DNA of 14,705 nucleotides from an archaeon (lineage in GTDB: Archaea; EX4484-52; B79-G9), in the NCBI GenBank assembly GCA_030594585.1, contig JAUVEX010000010.1:1-14705 (forward strand), given 5' to 3'. Of this stretch, positions 5,486-12,633 are shown in pieces; positions within the stretch are counted from its first letter, which is position 1, and each line of letters starts with the position of its first letter. The notes under the pieces are model-generated. The model was not told the origin of the DNA, made no database searches, and saw only the letters and a list, made by a program, of their open reading frames with translations. The translations under genes and the position numbers were made by a program.

Positions 5486-8400
5486 ATGAAATATGTTCTC
5501 TTGATTGTTTTTCTTCTTGCAATTTTGTTTTTGCCTTTATCTTATGCGCCGGCTTCTGAAAAAATTGATTCTGTCATTTATTCATCAAAAGAAGATACCG
5601 TGAAAGTCATCATCACTTTTGTTGATTCACCTAATGTGCAGAAAAAAGGATTGTTTGGAATTTTAGGAAAGCAAACATCTACAAAAGAGACTGTCAAAGA
5701 AAATATTAGAAAACAGGGAAAACTGGGAAGAGAACTTTCACTAATCAATGGCGTTTCTGCGGAAATACCTAAGAAAATGCTTTTGGAATTGGAGAGCGAT
5801 TCGAATGTTTTGCGTGTTGAGGAAGATAAAAAAGTGCATGCATTTCTTCAGCAAAGCGTTCCTTTGATAAATGCAGATGATTCCTGGAATAAGCAGTTTT
5901 TAGATACAAACATTACGGGCAAAGGCGAGACCGTGTGTGTGATCGATACAGGTATAGATTATAACCATTCTGATTTGGGCGGCTGTTTTGGTGCGGGATG
6001 CAAGGTAGTTGGGGGATATGATTATGTTAACAACGATTCTGACCCAATGGATGATGAGAATCATGGAACTCATGTCGCGGGAATAATCGCTGCAAACGGG
6101 ACCGTTATGGGTGTTGCGCCGGATGCAAAACTTGTAGCGCTAAAAGCGTTGGATAGCGGAGGTTCCGGTTATGATAGTGATGTTATGGCAGCTATTGATT
6201 GGTGTGTTTCAAATACTTTAACATATAATATTTCTGTAATCAGCATGAGCCTTGGCGGCGATGTGCAATATAATTCTTATTGCGATGGTTTTGAAAGTGC
6301 TATGGCCAGTTATATAAATTCTGCAATCGCAAATAACATCTCGGTTGTTGTTGCAACCGGAAATGACGCAAATGATACTGGTGTTTCTTCTCCGGCATGC
6401 ATTGAGAATTCTACTCGCGTAGGTGCTGTGTATGATGCGAATATAGGTAGTTATGGCGAAGACAGTACAACGGCCACTGATAAAATTACATATTATACCA
6501 ACCGGGGGCCAAATTTTATTGACATGCTTCTTGCTCCCGGAGGCGCAATATATTCTACACTAATAGGAAATAATTATGCTAATTATCACGGTACATCAAT
6601 GGCAACACCGCATGTGTCCGGAGCGTATGTTTTGTATCTTCAGGCATATCGGCTGTTACGAGATACAACACCGCGGCCTGATGAAATAGAAAAAACATTT
6701 AATGATACGGGTGTTTTGATTTATGATGCAAGTACGACAAAGAATTTTTCAAGAATCGATGCTCTTGCAGCAATTGAAAGCATTAAAATTCCGCCCAAAA
6801 TAAACTATACCCGTAATAATATAACTTCTGATAATTCAACAAATTTTTCAATAAATGAAACAGATTCTGTGTTTTTTAATGTGTCTTCTAATCAAGAGGT
6901 AAATTATTCATGGTATAAAAACGGAGTTCCTGTGGGTACAAATAATAGCAATTATACGCTTTTGACAAATCTTACTGATTCCGGCAGTATGCTGGTTGAA
7001 GCGCGCGCAATAAATCTGAATGGTACTGCAGCAGTTGTGTGGAATGTAACAATTCTTGATGTTCCTCTGAATATAGTGAATTTTAATCCGGTAACAAATG
7101 TTACTGTGAATGAAAACGAAACTTCTTTTTTTAATATCACGACATCTAGAAATACGACAACAAACAACTGGTTTGTGAACGGGACATTACAAAATGAGAC
7201 AACGCAGAAGTTCAATATTTCGTGGACTTTTGACAATTCGTCTGTTTATGAAATAAAATACAACGGCACAGACGGGGTTGATAATGTTTCGATTGCCTGG
7301 AGTGTTAAGGTGCTTGATTTAAACAGGGCACCCATAATAACTATGTCAAACATATCACAGGAATTGCAGAATCAGACGGTTGTGGATTTGTCGTTTAATG
7401 CAACAGACCCCGATGGCGATGAGTTGATTATCTCTGTAAATGACACAAACATAACTGTAAACGGGACAATGCTTATTTTTAATTATACAACAACGATTAC
7501 AGAAAAACCTGTTTTGATAACTGTAAATGATATCAATCTCACTACAAACGCAACATTTTATGTAAACATAACGGACACAATTGCGCCGAATATAACAATA
7601 ATTTCACCGGAAAACAAAACATACGGCACAACCAATATAACTTTGAATTTTTCGTTTGATGAGGAAGTTGCATGGTGCGCGTATTCAGTTAATGGAACCG
7701 CAAATGTAACAATTGATTGCGGAAATACCACAAATCTTACTGTTGTTGAGGGCAATAACAACATAACGCTTTTTGCAAACGATACAGTAGGCAATGTGGG
7801 ATCTAAAGAAGTGTATTTTGCTGTTGATATAACGGCCCCAAATATTTTAATTAATCTTGCCAACCACACAATTGATGATTATTTTTACATAAACGCTACT
7901 CTATCTGAGCCGCCGGACGCTTGCATTCTTGAATGGATGGATGAAAACGAGACAATGACTGTTTTTGGTAACGCGTGTTACTTAAACAAGACCGGAATCG
8001 CACCCGGCACCTACATATACAAAATTTATGCGAACGACACTGTTGGTAACATAAATTCAACCACAAACCAAACAATTGAAGTTGATTATTGTATTGTTGG
8101 CTGGAGCGGGTGGTCCTCCTGCATTTCAGGCGAAGAGAAAAGAACATACACCTATAGAAATTGCAGCACTTATGTTGAGACTCAAAGTTGTGTGTCATCA
8201 AGCCCAAAAAAGACATCAATCACTATTTATACACCTATCGCGGAAATTGATGTTGAAGAGAATGTGAGTTTAAACATTACTGAAGAACCCATTATAACCG
8301 AAGAGCCGCAAACAAATACATCTTCTGATGAAAAAAATATTACTGAAAATATATTTGAGCGCCTGAAAGAAATAGAGAGAAAAATTAACAGCGCACAGAT

Positions 8401-8827
8401 AACCGAAGATAAAAGACAAGAACTTATGGCGCTTCTTAACGCTGTAAAAGACACTGTTTTGTTTGGTGATGTTCCTTTATCAGAAACTGCAATGGTCCAA
8501 CTTGAATTAGAATTAGAAAATCTAAAAGAAGAAAACGCAAACGAACCTAATTATTTTTTGGTGTTTGGGGGAATAGCTTTATTGATTATTCTTTGTTTGT
8601 CTTATTATTTCTATAGGTACAAATACCTTATTTCCCGTATGCTTCATATTCATGGAGTGCATGAAGTACATACGGATACAGTAAAACTTGAGAATTATAT
8701 ACGCGATTGTGTTTCAAAAGGATTTACAGAAGACAGGATAAAAGCAAAGCTTTTAAGTGTTGGCTGGTCAAACTATGCAATTAAGCGCGCATTAAGGGAA
8801 GCATATGGAAGAAAAAAAGCTAAATGA
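5486..8827 (+). CDS. Secreted, membrane-anchored subtilisin-like (S8) serine protease
   Basis: The 1113-aa protein starts with a signal peptide (residues 1-20), then an inhibitor-like propeptide (about 35-118). The S8 catalytic domain (about 125-435) holds Asp154 (VIDTGIDYNHSDL), His193 (NHGTHVAG), oxyanion Asn293 (ATGND) and Ser371 (HGTSMATPHVSG), so it should be active. Residues about 436-865 are beta-sandwich-like repeats packed with N-x-S/T sequons. Residues about 868-905 resemble a thrombospondin type-1 repeat (GWSGWSSC plus further cysteines). A charged helical stalk (about 945-1020), one transmembrane helix (about 1022-1045) and a roughly 65-residue cytoplasmic tail follow. The enzyme would sit on the outer face of the membrane. 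The 3' end overlaps the YrdC gene by 23 bases, so the two are cotranscribed. Its substrate cannot be told from the sequence. Confidence 0.93.
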   Translation: MKYVLLIVFLLAILFLPLSYAPASEKIDSVIYSSKEDTVKVIITFVDSPNVQKKGLFGILGKQTSTKETVKENIRKQGKLGRELSLINGVSAEIPKKMLLELESDSNVLRVEEDKKVHAFLQQSVPLINADDSWNKQFLDTNITGKGETVCVIDTGIDYNHSDLGGCFGAGCKVVGGYDYVNNDSDPMDDENHGTHVAGIIAANGTVMGVAPDAKLVALKALDSGGSGYDSDVMAAIDWCVSNTLTYNISVISMSLGGDVQYNSYCDGFESAMASYINSAIANNISVVVATGNDANDTGVSSPACIENSTRVGAVYDANIGSYGEDSTTATDKITYYTNRGPNFIDMLLAPGGAIYSTLIGNNYANYHGTSMATPHVSGAYVLYLQAYRLLRDTTPRPDEIEKTFNDTGVLIYDASTTKNFSRIDALAAIESIKIPPKINYTRNNITSDNSTNFSINETDSVFFNVSSNQEVNYSWYKNGVPVGTNNSNYTLLTNLTDSGSMLVEARAINLNGTAAVVWNVTILDVPLNIVNFNPVTNVTVNENETSFFNITTSRNTTTNNWFVNGTLQNETTQKFNISWTFDNSSVYEIKYNGTDGVDNVSIAWSVKVLDLNRAPIITMSNISQELQNQTVVDLSFNATDPDGDELIISVNDTNITVNGTMLIFNYTTTITEKPVLITVNDINLTTNATFYVNITDTIAPNITIISPENKTYGTTNITLNFSFDEEVAWCAYSVNGTANVTIDCGNTTNLTVVEGNNNITLFANDTVGNVGSKEVYFAVDITAPNILINLANHTIDDYFYINATLSEPPDACILEWMDENETMTVFGNACYLNKTGIAPGTYIYKIYANDTVGNINSTTNQTIEVDYCIVGWSGWSSCISGEEKRTYTYRNCSTYVETQSCVSSSPKKTSITIYTPIAEIDVEENVSLNITEEPIITEEPQTNTSSDEKNITENIFERLKEIERKINSAQITEDKRQELMALLNAVKDTVLFGDVPLSETAMVQLELELENLKEENANEPNYFLVFGGIALLIILCLSYYFYRYKYLISRMLHIHGVHEVHTDTVKLENYIRDCVSKGFTEDRIKAKLLSVGWSNYAIKRALREAYGRKKAK

Positions 8828-9347
8828 AATATCTGTTGCTGATATCAAAACAAAAATCATTGTATATCCGACAGATACGGTATATGGCATTGGCTGCAAT
8901 GCAGAAGATGTGTCGCTTGTAAACCGTGTTTATGGTATAAAAAAAAGGAAAAGAGATGTGCCGGTTTCTGTTATTGCCCCGTCAAAAAAATGGATTCTTG
9001 ATAATTTTGTGTGTAAAAAAGAAGATATTGATAAATACCTTCCAGGAGCATATACACTTGTTGTCCGGAAAAAAAATCCGCAATTTCTAAACACTGTTTC
9101 TTTAGGGGATTCTGTTGGGGTTCGTATGATTCGGCATAAATTTCAGGATGCTGTTTCAGTTGCGAATATTCCTTTTGTTACAACGAGCGCAAATATTTCC
9201 GGAAAAGAAACACCAAAATCTTTTTTGGGCATTGATATTGAACTAAAAAATAATTCCGATATTGTTGTTGACGAGGGTACACTTAAAGGAAAGCCCTCAA
9301 AAATTATAGATATTACAGGATTGTTTAAGAAAGTATTGCGGGATTAA
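8805..9347 (+). CDS. Threonylcarbamoyl-AMP synthase (Sua5/YrdC family)
   Basis: The enzyme makes threonylcarbamoyl-AMP from threonine, bicarbonate and ATP, the first step of t6A formation at position 37 of ANN-decoding tRNAs. The Kae1 (KEOPS) complex then transfers the group. The 180-aa product is a single YrdC domain with its signatures: YPTDTVYGIG at 21-30, KKRKRDVPVSV at 46-56, PGAYTLVV at 80-87, VGVRM at 104-108, TSANISG at 127-133 and GKPSKIID at 162-169. It lacks the extra C-terminal domain of long Sua5 proteins. It starts inside the protease gene (23-base overlap) and is one base from the ThiI-like gene. The purine-rich AAGGGAAG just upstream may serve as ribosome binding site. Confidence 0.93.
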   Translation: MEEKKLNEISVADIKTKIIVYPTDTVYGIGCNAEDVSLVNRVYGIKKRKRDVPVSVIAPSKKWILDNFVCKKEDIDKYLPGAYTLVVRKKNPQFLNTVSLGDSVGVRMIRHKFQDAVSVANIPFVTTSANISGKETPKSFLGIDIELKNNSDIVVDEGTLKGKPSKIIDITGLFKKVLRD

Positions 9348-9348
9348 A

Positions 9349-10221
9349 ATGGCATTGGCAATTTTGCGTTTTGGGGAATTATGGCTTAAATCAGAAGGAG
9401 TCAAAAAACGATTTTTGTTAAAGCTTGTATCAAACATCAAAGCCCTTTTTGAGTATAATGGCATTGAGTATGAGTTAAAGCTTGCAAGAACCCGTATTTT
9501 TGTAAATGTGGCTAATCATGAAAAAGCAGCTAAAATTTTTGAAAGGATTTTTGGCCTGTCTTCCTTTTCATTTGCTGTTGAAGTTTTGACAGACAAAAAT
9601 GGGATGGTAACAGAGGTTACCAAAATTGCATCAAACTTCAAAAAGAAAGAAACTTTTGCAATCCGCGTCAAGCGAGAGGGCAAGCACAAATTTACAAGCC
9701 AACAGCTTGCGGCAGAACTTGGGTCTGCGGTTGTTGAAAAATACGGCAATAAGGTTGACTTGTCTAATCCGAAAAAGACAATATATGTTGAAGTTTTGGG
9801 CGATAAGTCATATATTTTTGATGAAAAAATTAATTGTGCGGGCGGGCTCCCTGTAGGTGTTGAAGGAAGTGCGGTTGCTTATTTTGATGATGATTTTTAT
9901 TCTGTTGCTGCAGCTTATATGATTATGAAACGGGGCTGCAAAATTGTCCCGGTTGTAAAAAAAGGAATTAATGGCGCGAAAATCAAAAAAATACTTTTGA
10001 AATATGACACTAAATTTGAGATTAAATATGTGGTTGAAGACGATGAGAAATACAACAAGATAGAGGGGATTGCGCGAAAAACATATTCAAAAGCAGTTGT
10101 TCTTGGCGAGACTTTTGATAAAATCAAATTTGATGACAACAAAGTTGACCTTCCTGTTTTTAGGCCATTGGTTGGGTTGGGGGCTGGAGAAATTGATGTG
10201 TTGTTTTCTAAAATCAAATAA
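9349..10221 (+). CDS. ThiI-like THUMP protein with degenerate PP-loop domain
   Basis: ThiI normally adds sulfur to uridine 8 of tRNA, using a THUMP domain to grip the acceptor arm and a PP-loop ATPase to activate the uridine. The N-terminal part here is normal: RFGELWLKSEGVKKRF at 7-22, a THUMP region at about 60-158, and the linker GGLPVGVEG at 165-173. The PP-loop SGGxDS that should follow is replaced by FDDDFYS at 179-185, while the flanking VAAAYMIMKRG (186-196) still aligns. The later LPVFRPLVGL (268-277) is present, but the protein stops soon after, at 290 residues against roughly 370-400 for archaeal ThiI. The frame is open and intact. It may be a pseudoenzyme that still binds tRNA. 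It directly follows the YrdC gene, so it belongs to the same transcript. Confidence 0.82.
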   Translation: MALAILRFGELWLKSEGVKKRFLLKLVSNIKALFEYNGIEYELKLARTRIFVNVANHEKAAKIFERIFGLSSFSFAVEVLTDKNGMVTEVTKIASNFKKKETFAIRVKREGKHKFTSQQLAAELGSAVVEKYGNKVDLSNPKKTIYVEVLGDKSYIFDEKINCAGGLPVGVEGSAVAYFDDDFYSVAAAYMIMKRGCKIVPVVKKGINGAKIKKILLKYDTKFEIKYVVEDDEKYNKIEGIARKTYSKAVVLGETFDKIKFDDNKVDLPVFRPLVGLGAGEIDVLFSKIK

Positions 10222-10238
10222 ATTGCAACTTGCAAAAT

Positions 10239-10248
10239 CTATTTAAAT
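10239..10248 (+). promoter_or_regulatory. TATA box of the polytopic membrane protein (leaderless)
   Basis: CTATTTAAAT is centred about 26 bases before the ATG at 10270, and no ribosome binding site is visible. The gene is therefore likely transcribed from its start codon, separately from the operon that ends at 10221. Confidence 0.5.
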
Positions 10249-10269
10249 CGTGCAAGGCATAATTGCGTT

Positions 10270-11070
10270 ATGGTTCGTCTGCCTAAATTATCTGAGATAA
10301 GAAGAAATCTTAAGAAAACAGAAGATATTGTTTTGGATGATGCCAAGTATTTTCTTGCTTTTGTTATTGTTGCGATATTATCTATCCTGATATTTTTTAG
10401 GCAGACGCAGGACGACATTACGGCAACAATCATCCTTGTTTTGTTGTGGTGGCTTTTCTGGAAAAGGAGCGACTTAAAGGGGAAAGTATTTCTTATCCTT
10501 GCATCGATTGTAGGTTATGTGCATGAAATTATTGGAGTTTATTTCGGTTTTTTTACATATCTTGGCGGGTTTATCGGGGGTGTTCCATTATGGGTTCTTC
10601 CCGGGTATGGGGCGATTTTTTGGGCATCTTATAATTTCTGGAGGGTCTTTGAGAAAAATTATTCTTCCGTATCATGGTTTAATCATATAAATAAGATTGC
10701 ATTTGCAAGCTTTTTTGTACTGCTCTTCATTGACTATCTGTGGCTTGGATTTATGCTTGAGCCGGGAATAATTCTTTTAAGACTTTTACTGGCATTTTTG
10801 CTTTTTAACAATATGCATGAGATAAGGCTCGCCTATTTTGTTGCTATTTTTACTGTTTTTAACGAAATGGCGGGGGAGTTTATAGGCACATGGTCTCATC
10901 CGGTGTTCTCAATATTTTCTCTTATGGCGGGATATGTTTTTCTTTTATGGATGTGCCTTACAATAACAGATATTATCCAAGGCACAAAGAAGTGGCGTTT
11001 GATAGAGGTTTTAAGTGCCGCTGCATTTTTTGCTGTTTTTGGACTGATGGTTTTGGGATGGTTTTTTTGA
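10270..11070 (+). CDS. Polytopic membrane protein of unknown function, 266 aa
   Basis: After a basic cytoplasmic N-terminus (about 25 residues), the protein is almost entirely hydrophobic, with about eight or nine likely membrane helices. The first spans about 26-45, the last about 243-264. The most distinctive stretch is YVHEIIGVYFGFFTY (about 78-92) followed by GGVPLWVLPGYGAIFWA, with a buried His-Glu pair that could be functional. A second HE pair occurs at NNMHEIR, and an NEMAGE motif lies near residue 200. The HE-x-x-G-x-x-x-G-F-F-x-Y then GVPLW pattern is reminiscent of integral-membrane carotenoid/lipid-modifying proteins, but I cannot place it in a family. The 3' end is four bases from the convergent PhoU gene. 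Confidence 0.8.
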   Translation: MVRLPKLSEIRRNLKKTEDIVLDDAKYFLAFVIVAILSILIFFRQTQDDITATIILVLLWWLFWKRSDLKGKVFLILASIVGYVHEIIGVYFGFFTYLGGFIGGVPLWVLPGYGAIFWASYNFWRVFEKNYSSVSWFNHINKIAFASFFVLLFIDYLWLGFMLEPGIILLRLLLAFLLFNNMHEIRLAYFVAIFTVFNEMAGEFIGTWSHPVFSIFSLMAGYVFLLWMCLTITDIIQGTKKWRLIEVLSAAAFFAVFGLMVLGWFF

Positions 11071-11074
11071 GATT

Positions 11075-12100
11075 TTAGTTTTCTTTATCGTTTATCCCTC
11101 GGTCAATTACAAGTTCTGCAACGCTTCTTGAAAGATGAAGAATATAACCTAAGTTTTCAAGAATTATTGCAATTACGCCTATTATTTCCGGATTGTCTCG
11201 AAGCCGTTTGTCTGCAAGAATCATACTTTTTCCCTCAGCAGAAAATATTTCTTTTTCTGTTGTTGCTGCATCCTCAATTGCATTGTTTGCAAGGACGATT
11301 TCCTTGTTTTTGAAAGCATATACAACATTTGAATATGCTTTGTTTACTTTTTTTGAAAGTGTGATTATTTTTTCTTCCATGTCTTTCGGGATTGTTGTGT
11401 TTTGCATCTTAAGAGTTGCGGCGGCAATGTTTACACAGCAGTCGGCCATTATTTCTATGTAGTCGATAACTGCGCGATAATACAGTGTGTCTAAGCCTGA
11501 AATATCAACAAGTTCTGCGAATTCCGGGTCCCTTGCGGCTGAATTGAGCTGTCTTATTGCAAGCACAACAAGCTGGTCGACCTCGCTGTCCCTTTCAATA
11601 ACATCTTCTGCAAGTTCTGTGTTTTTTTCTTTAAGTGCTGTAAATGCGTGGGCATACATCCAGTTTGTTGTATTGTATGATTTTTCAAGAATTTTTTTTA
11701 TTGAAAGTTTTGATACATCTATTATGCACTGGATAGCCATCTTGTTTTTATCTTCGGTTATTTCAACACCAATAAGCATTTTTTTTGCAGATTCTTTCAG
11801 TGTTTTTCGCTGTTTCCAATCAGCTGTTCCTGTAAGCTCTATTGTATCTGCGCCGTTTATGTATGCGCTTATGATTTTTCTTGTTATAAATTGCGAATTT
11901 TTTTCTTTTATGTTGATTGTTTTTGTGCGTGTTATCTTGCTTTTTTGCGTGTTTGGGATAATGATGAGTGCTCCGTCTTCGCGCTCAAAGACATTCAAAA
12001 GGTCTTTTCGTTTTATTTTCTGCTTTTCTATCCAGTTTTTCGGAAGGGATACGATGTAGGTCCCCCCACCGCCAGTTGCCTGTATTTTTCTTGTTTCCAT
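11075..12100 (-). CDS. AbrB-PhoU fusion, phosphate-type regulator
   Basis: The 341-aa protein starts with a SpoVT/AbrB-type DNA-binding domain at about 3-50 (TGGGGTYIVSLPKNWIEKQ, then GALIIIP). Two PhoU-type helical bundles follow, at about 120-210 and 220-335. In the second half acidic and helical segments such as ERDSEVDQLV and EDAATTEKEIF match the E/D-x-x-x-D metal-binding pattern of PhoU. Archaeal proteins of this layout are annotated as phosphate-uptake regulators that join DNA binding to metal/phosphate sensing. No Pst transporter gene is in the window, so the target is open. The ATG at 12100 has no ribosome binding site, and a TATA-rich inverted repeat lies just upstream. It is divergent from the ATP synthase operon. 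Confidence 0.88.
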   Translation of the reverse strand: METRKIQATGGGGTYIVSLPKNWIEKQKIKRKDLLNVFEREDGALIIIPNTQKSKITRTKTINIKEKNSQFITRKIISAYINGADTIELTGTADWKQRKTLKESAKKMLIGVEITEDKNKMAIQCIIDVSKLSIKKILEKSYNTTNWMYAHAFTALKEKNTELAEDVIERDSEVDQLVVLAIRQLNSAARDPEFAELVDISGLDTLYYRAVIDYIEIMADCCVNIAAATLKMQNTTIPKDMEEKIITLSKKVNKAYSNVVYAFKNKEIVLANNAIEDAATTEKEIFSAEGKSMILADKRLRDNPEIIGVIAIILENLGYILHLSRSVAELVIDRGINDKEN

Positions 12101-12117
12101 AAAAATATCGCCGTTTA

Positions 12118-12133
12118 TATATAGACCTATATA
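12118..12133 (-). promoter_or_regulatory. Inverted repeat in the PhoU promoter, possible operator
   Basis: TATATAG-AC-CTATATA is a perfect 7+7 inverted repeat with a 2-base spacer, 18-33 bases before the PhoU start. It doubles as the TATA region for the minus-strand gene, whose transcript would then have little or no leader. An AbrB-type dimer binding here would block its own promoter. That is inference. Confidence 0.35.
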
Positions 12134-12159
12134 GATATATATTGATTATAGAGATAAGC

Positions 12160-12166
12160 TTTATAA
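12160..12166 (+). promoter_or_regulatory. TATA box and leader of the ATP synthase operon
   Basis: TTTATAA lies about 130 bases before the ATG of subunit H, predicting a transcript start near 12190 and a leader of about 100 nt. The leader contains a 7-bp hairpin with one bulge (12203-12210 with 12221-12227). A second AT-rich element near 12239-12250 could drive a shorter transcript. Confidence 0.4.
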
Positions 12167-12291
12167 GGTTATCTGACACAGTAAGTAATACACACCAAAA
12201 TAAAGCCCTTGTTCTTCTATAAGGCTTAAGTTTAATGGTAAATTTTAATGATAAATAATTGGTAAATAATGTTTGTTAATAGGTGGTATTT

Positions 12292-12618
12292 ATGGCTAAT
12301 GATAATATACTTATTGAAATAAAGAAAACAGAACAAGAAGCAATAAAAATTGAAGAAAACGCGCAGAAGAAAAAAGATAAAATAATAGTTGAAGCAAGAA
12401 AAAAAGCACAGGAACTTATAGATGACGCCGCACTTTCTGCAGAAAAAGATTCTAAAAAAAATATAGATGCGGCAAAACATGCGATTGCGAAAAAGAAAGA
12501 GGAAATAATTAAAAAAAGCAGCAATGATGCGGCTAAGATGGTTCAAAAAGCCCGTGAAAACATACCAAAAGCATCAGAGTCTGTTGTTTCTCAGTTCATA
12601 AAAAATATAAAAAAATAA
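12292..12618 (+). CDS. A/V-type ATP synthase subunit H (peripheral stalk)
   Basis: The 108-aa product is a nearly continuous coiled coil rich in Lys, Glu and Ala (starting MANDNILIEIKKTEQEA). This fits subunit H/G, which pairs with subunit E to form the peripheral stalk that braces the catalytic head against the membrane motor. Identity rests mainly on composition, length and its place directly before subunits I and K, the usual archaeal order. The start is ATG 12292, with AGGTGG at 12281-12286 as the ribosome binding site. An in-frame GTG at 12283 lies inside that site and is not the start. Confidence 0.85.
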   Translation: MANDNILIEIKKTEQEAIKIEENAQKKKDKIIVEARKKAQELIDDAALSAEKDSKKNIDAAKHAIAKKKEEIIKKSSNDAAKMVQKARENIPKASESVVSQFIKNIKK

Positions 12619-12633
12619 ATCAGTGTGATATAT

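Noticed and set aside
9829..9930. Frameshift as the explanation for the missing ThiI PP-loop
   Set aside because: Conserved ThiI residues lie on both sides in the same frame, so the motif was substituted, not shifted.
11487..12059. A 190-codon frame on the plus strand, antisense to the PhoU gene
   Set aside because: The translation is a Ser/Phe/Ile-rich mirror of the AbrB-PhoU gene with no start signals. The minus-strand gene has clear domain motifs.
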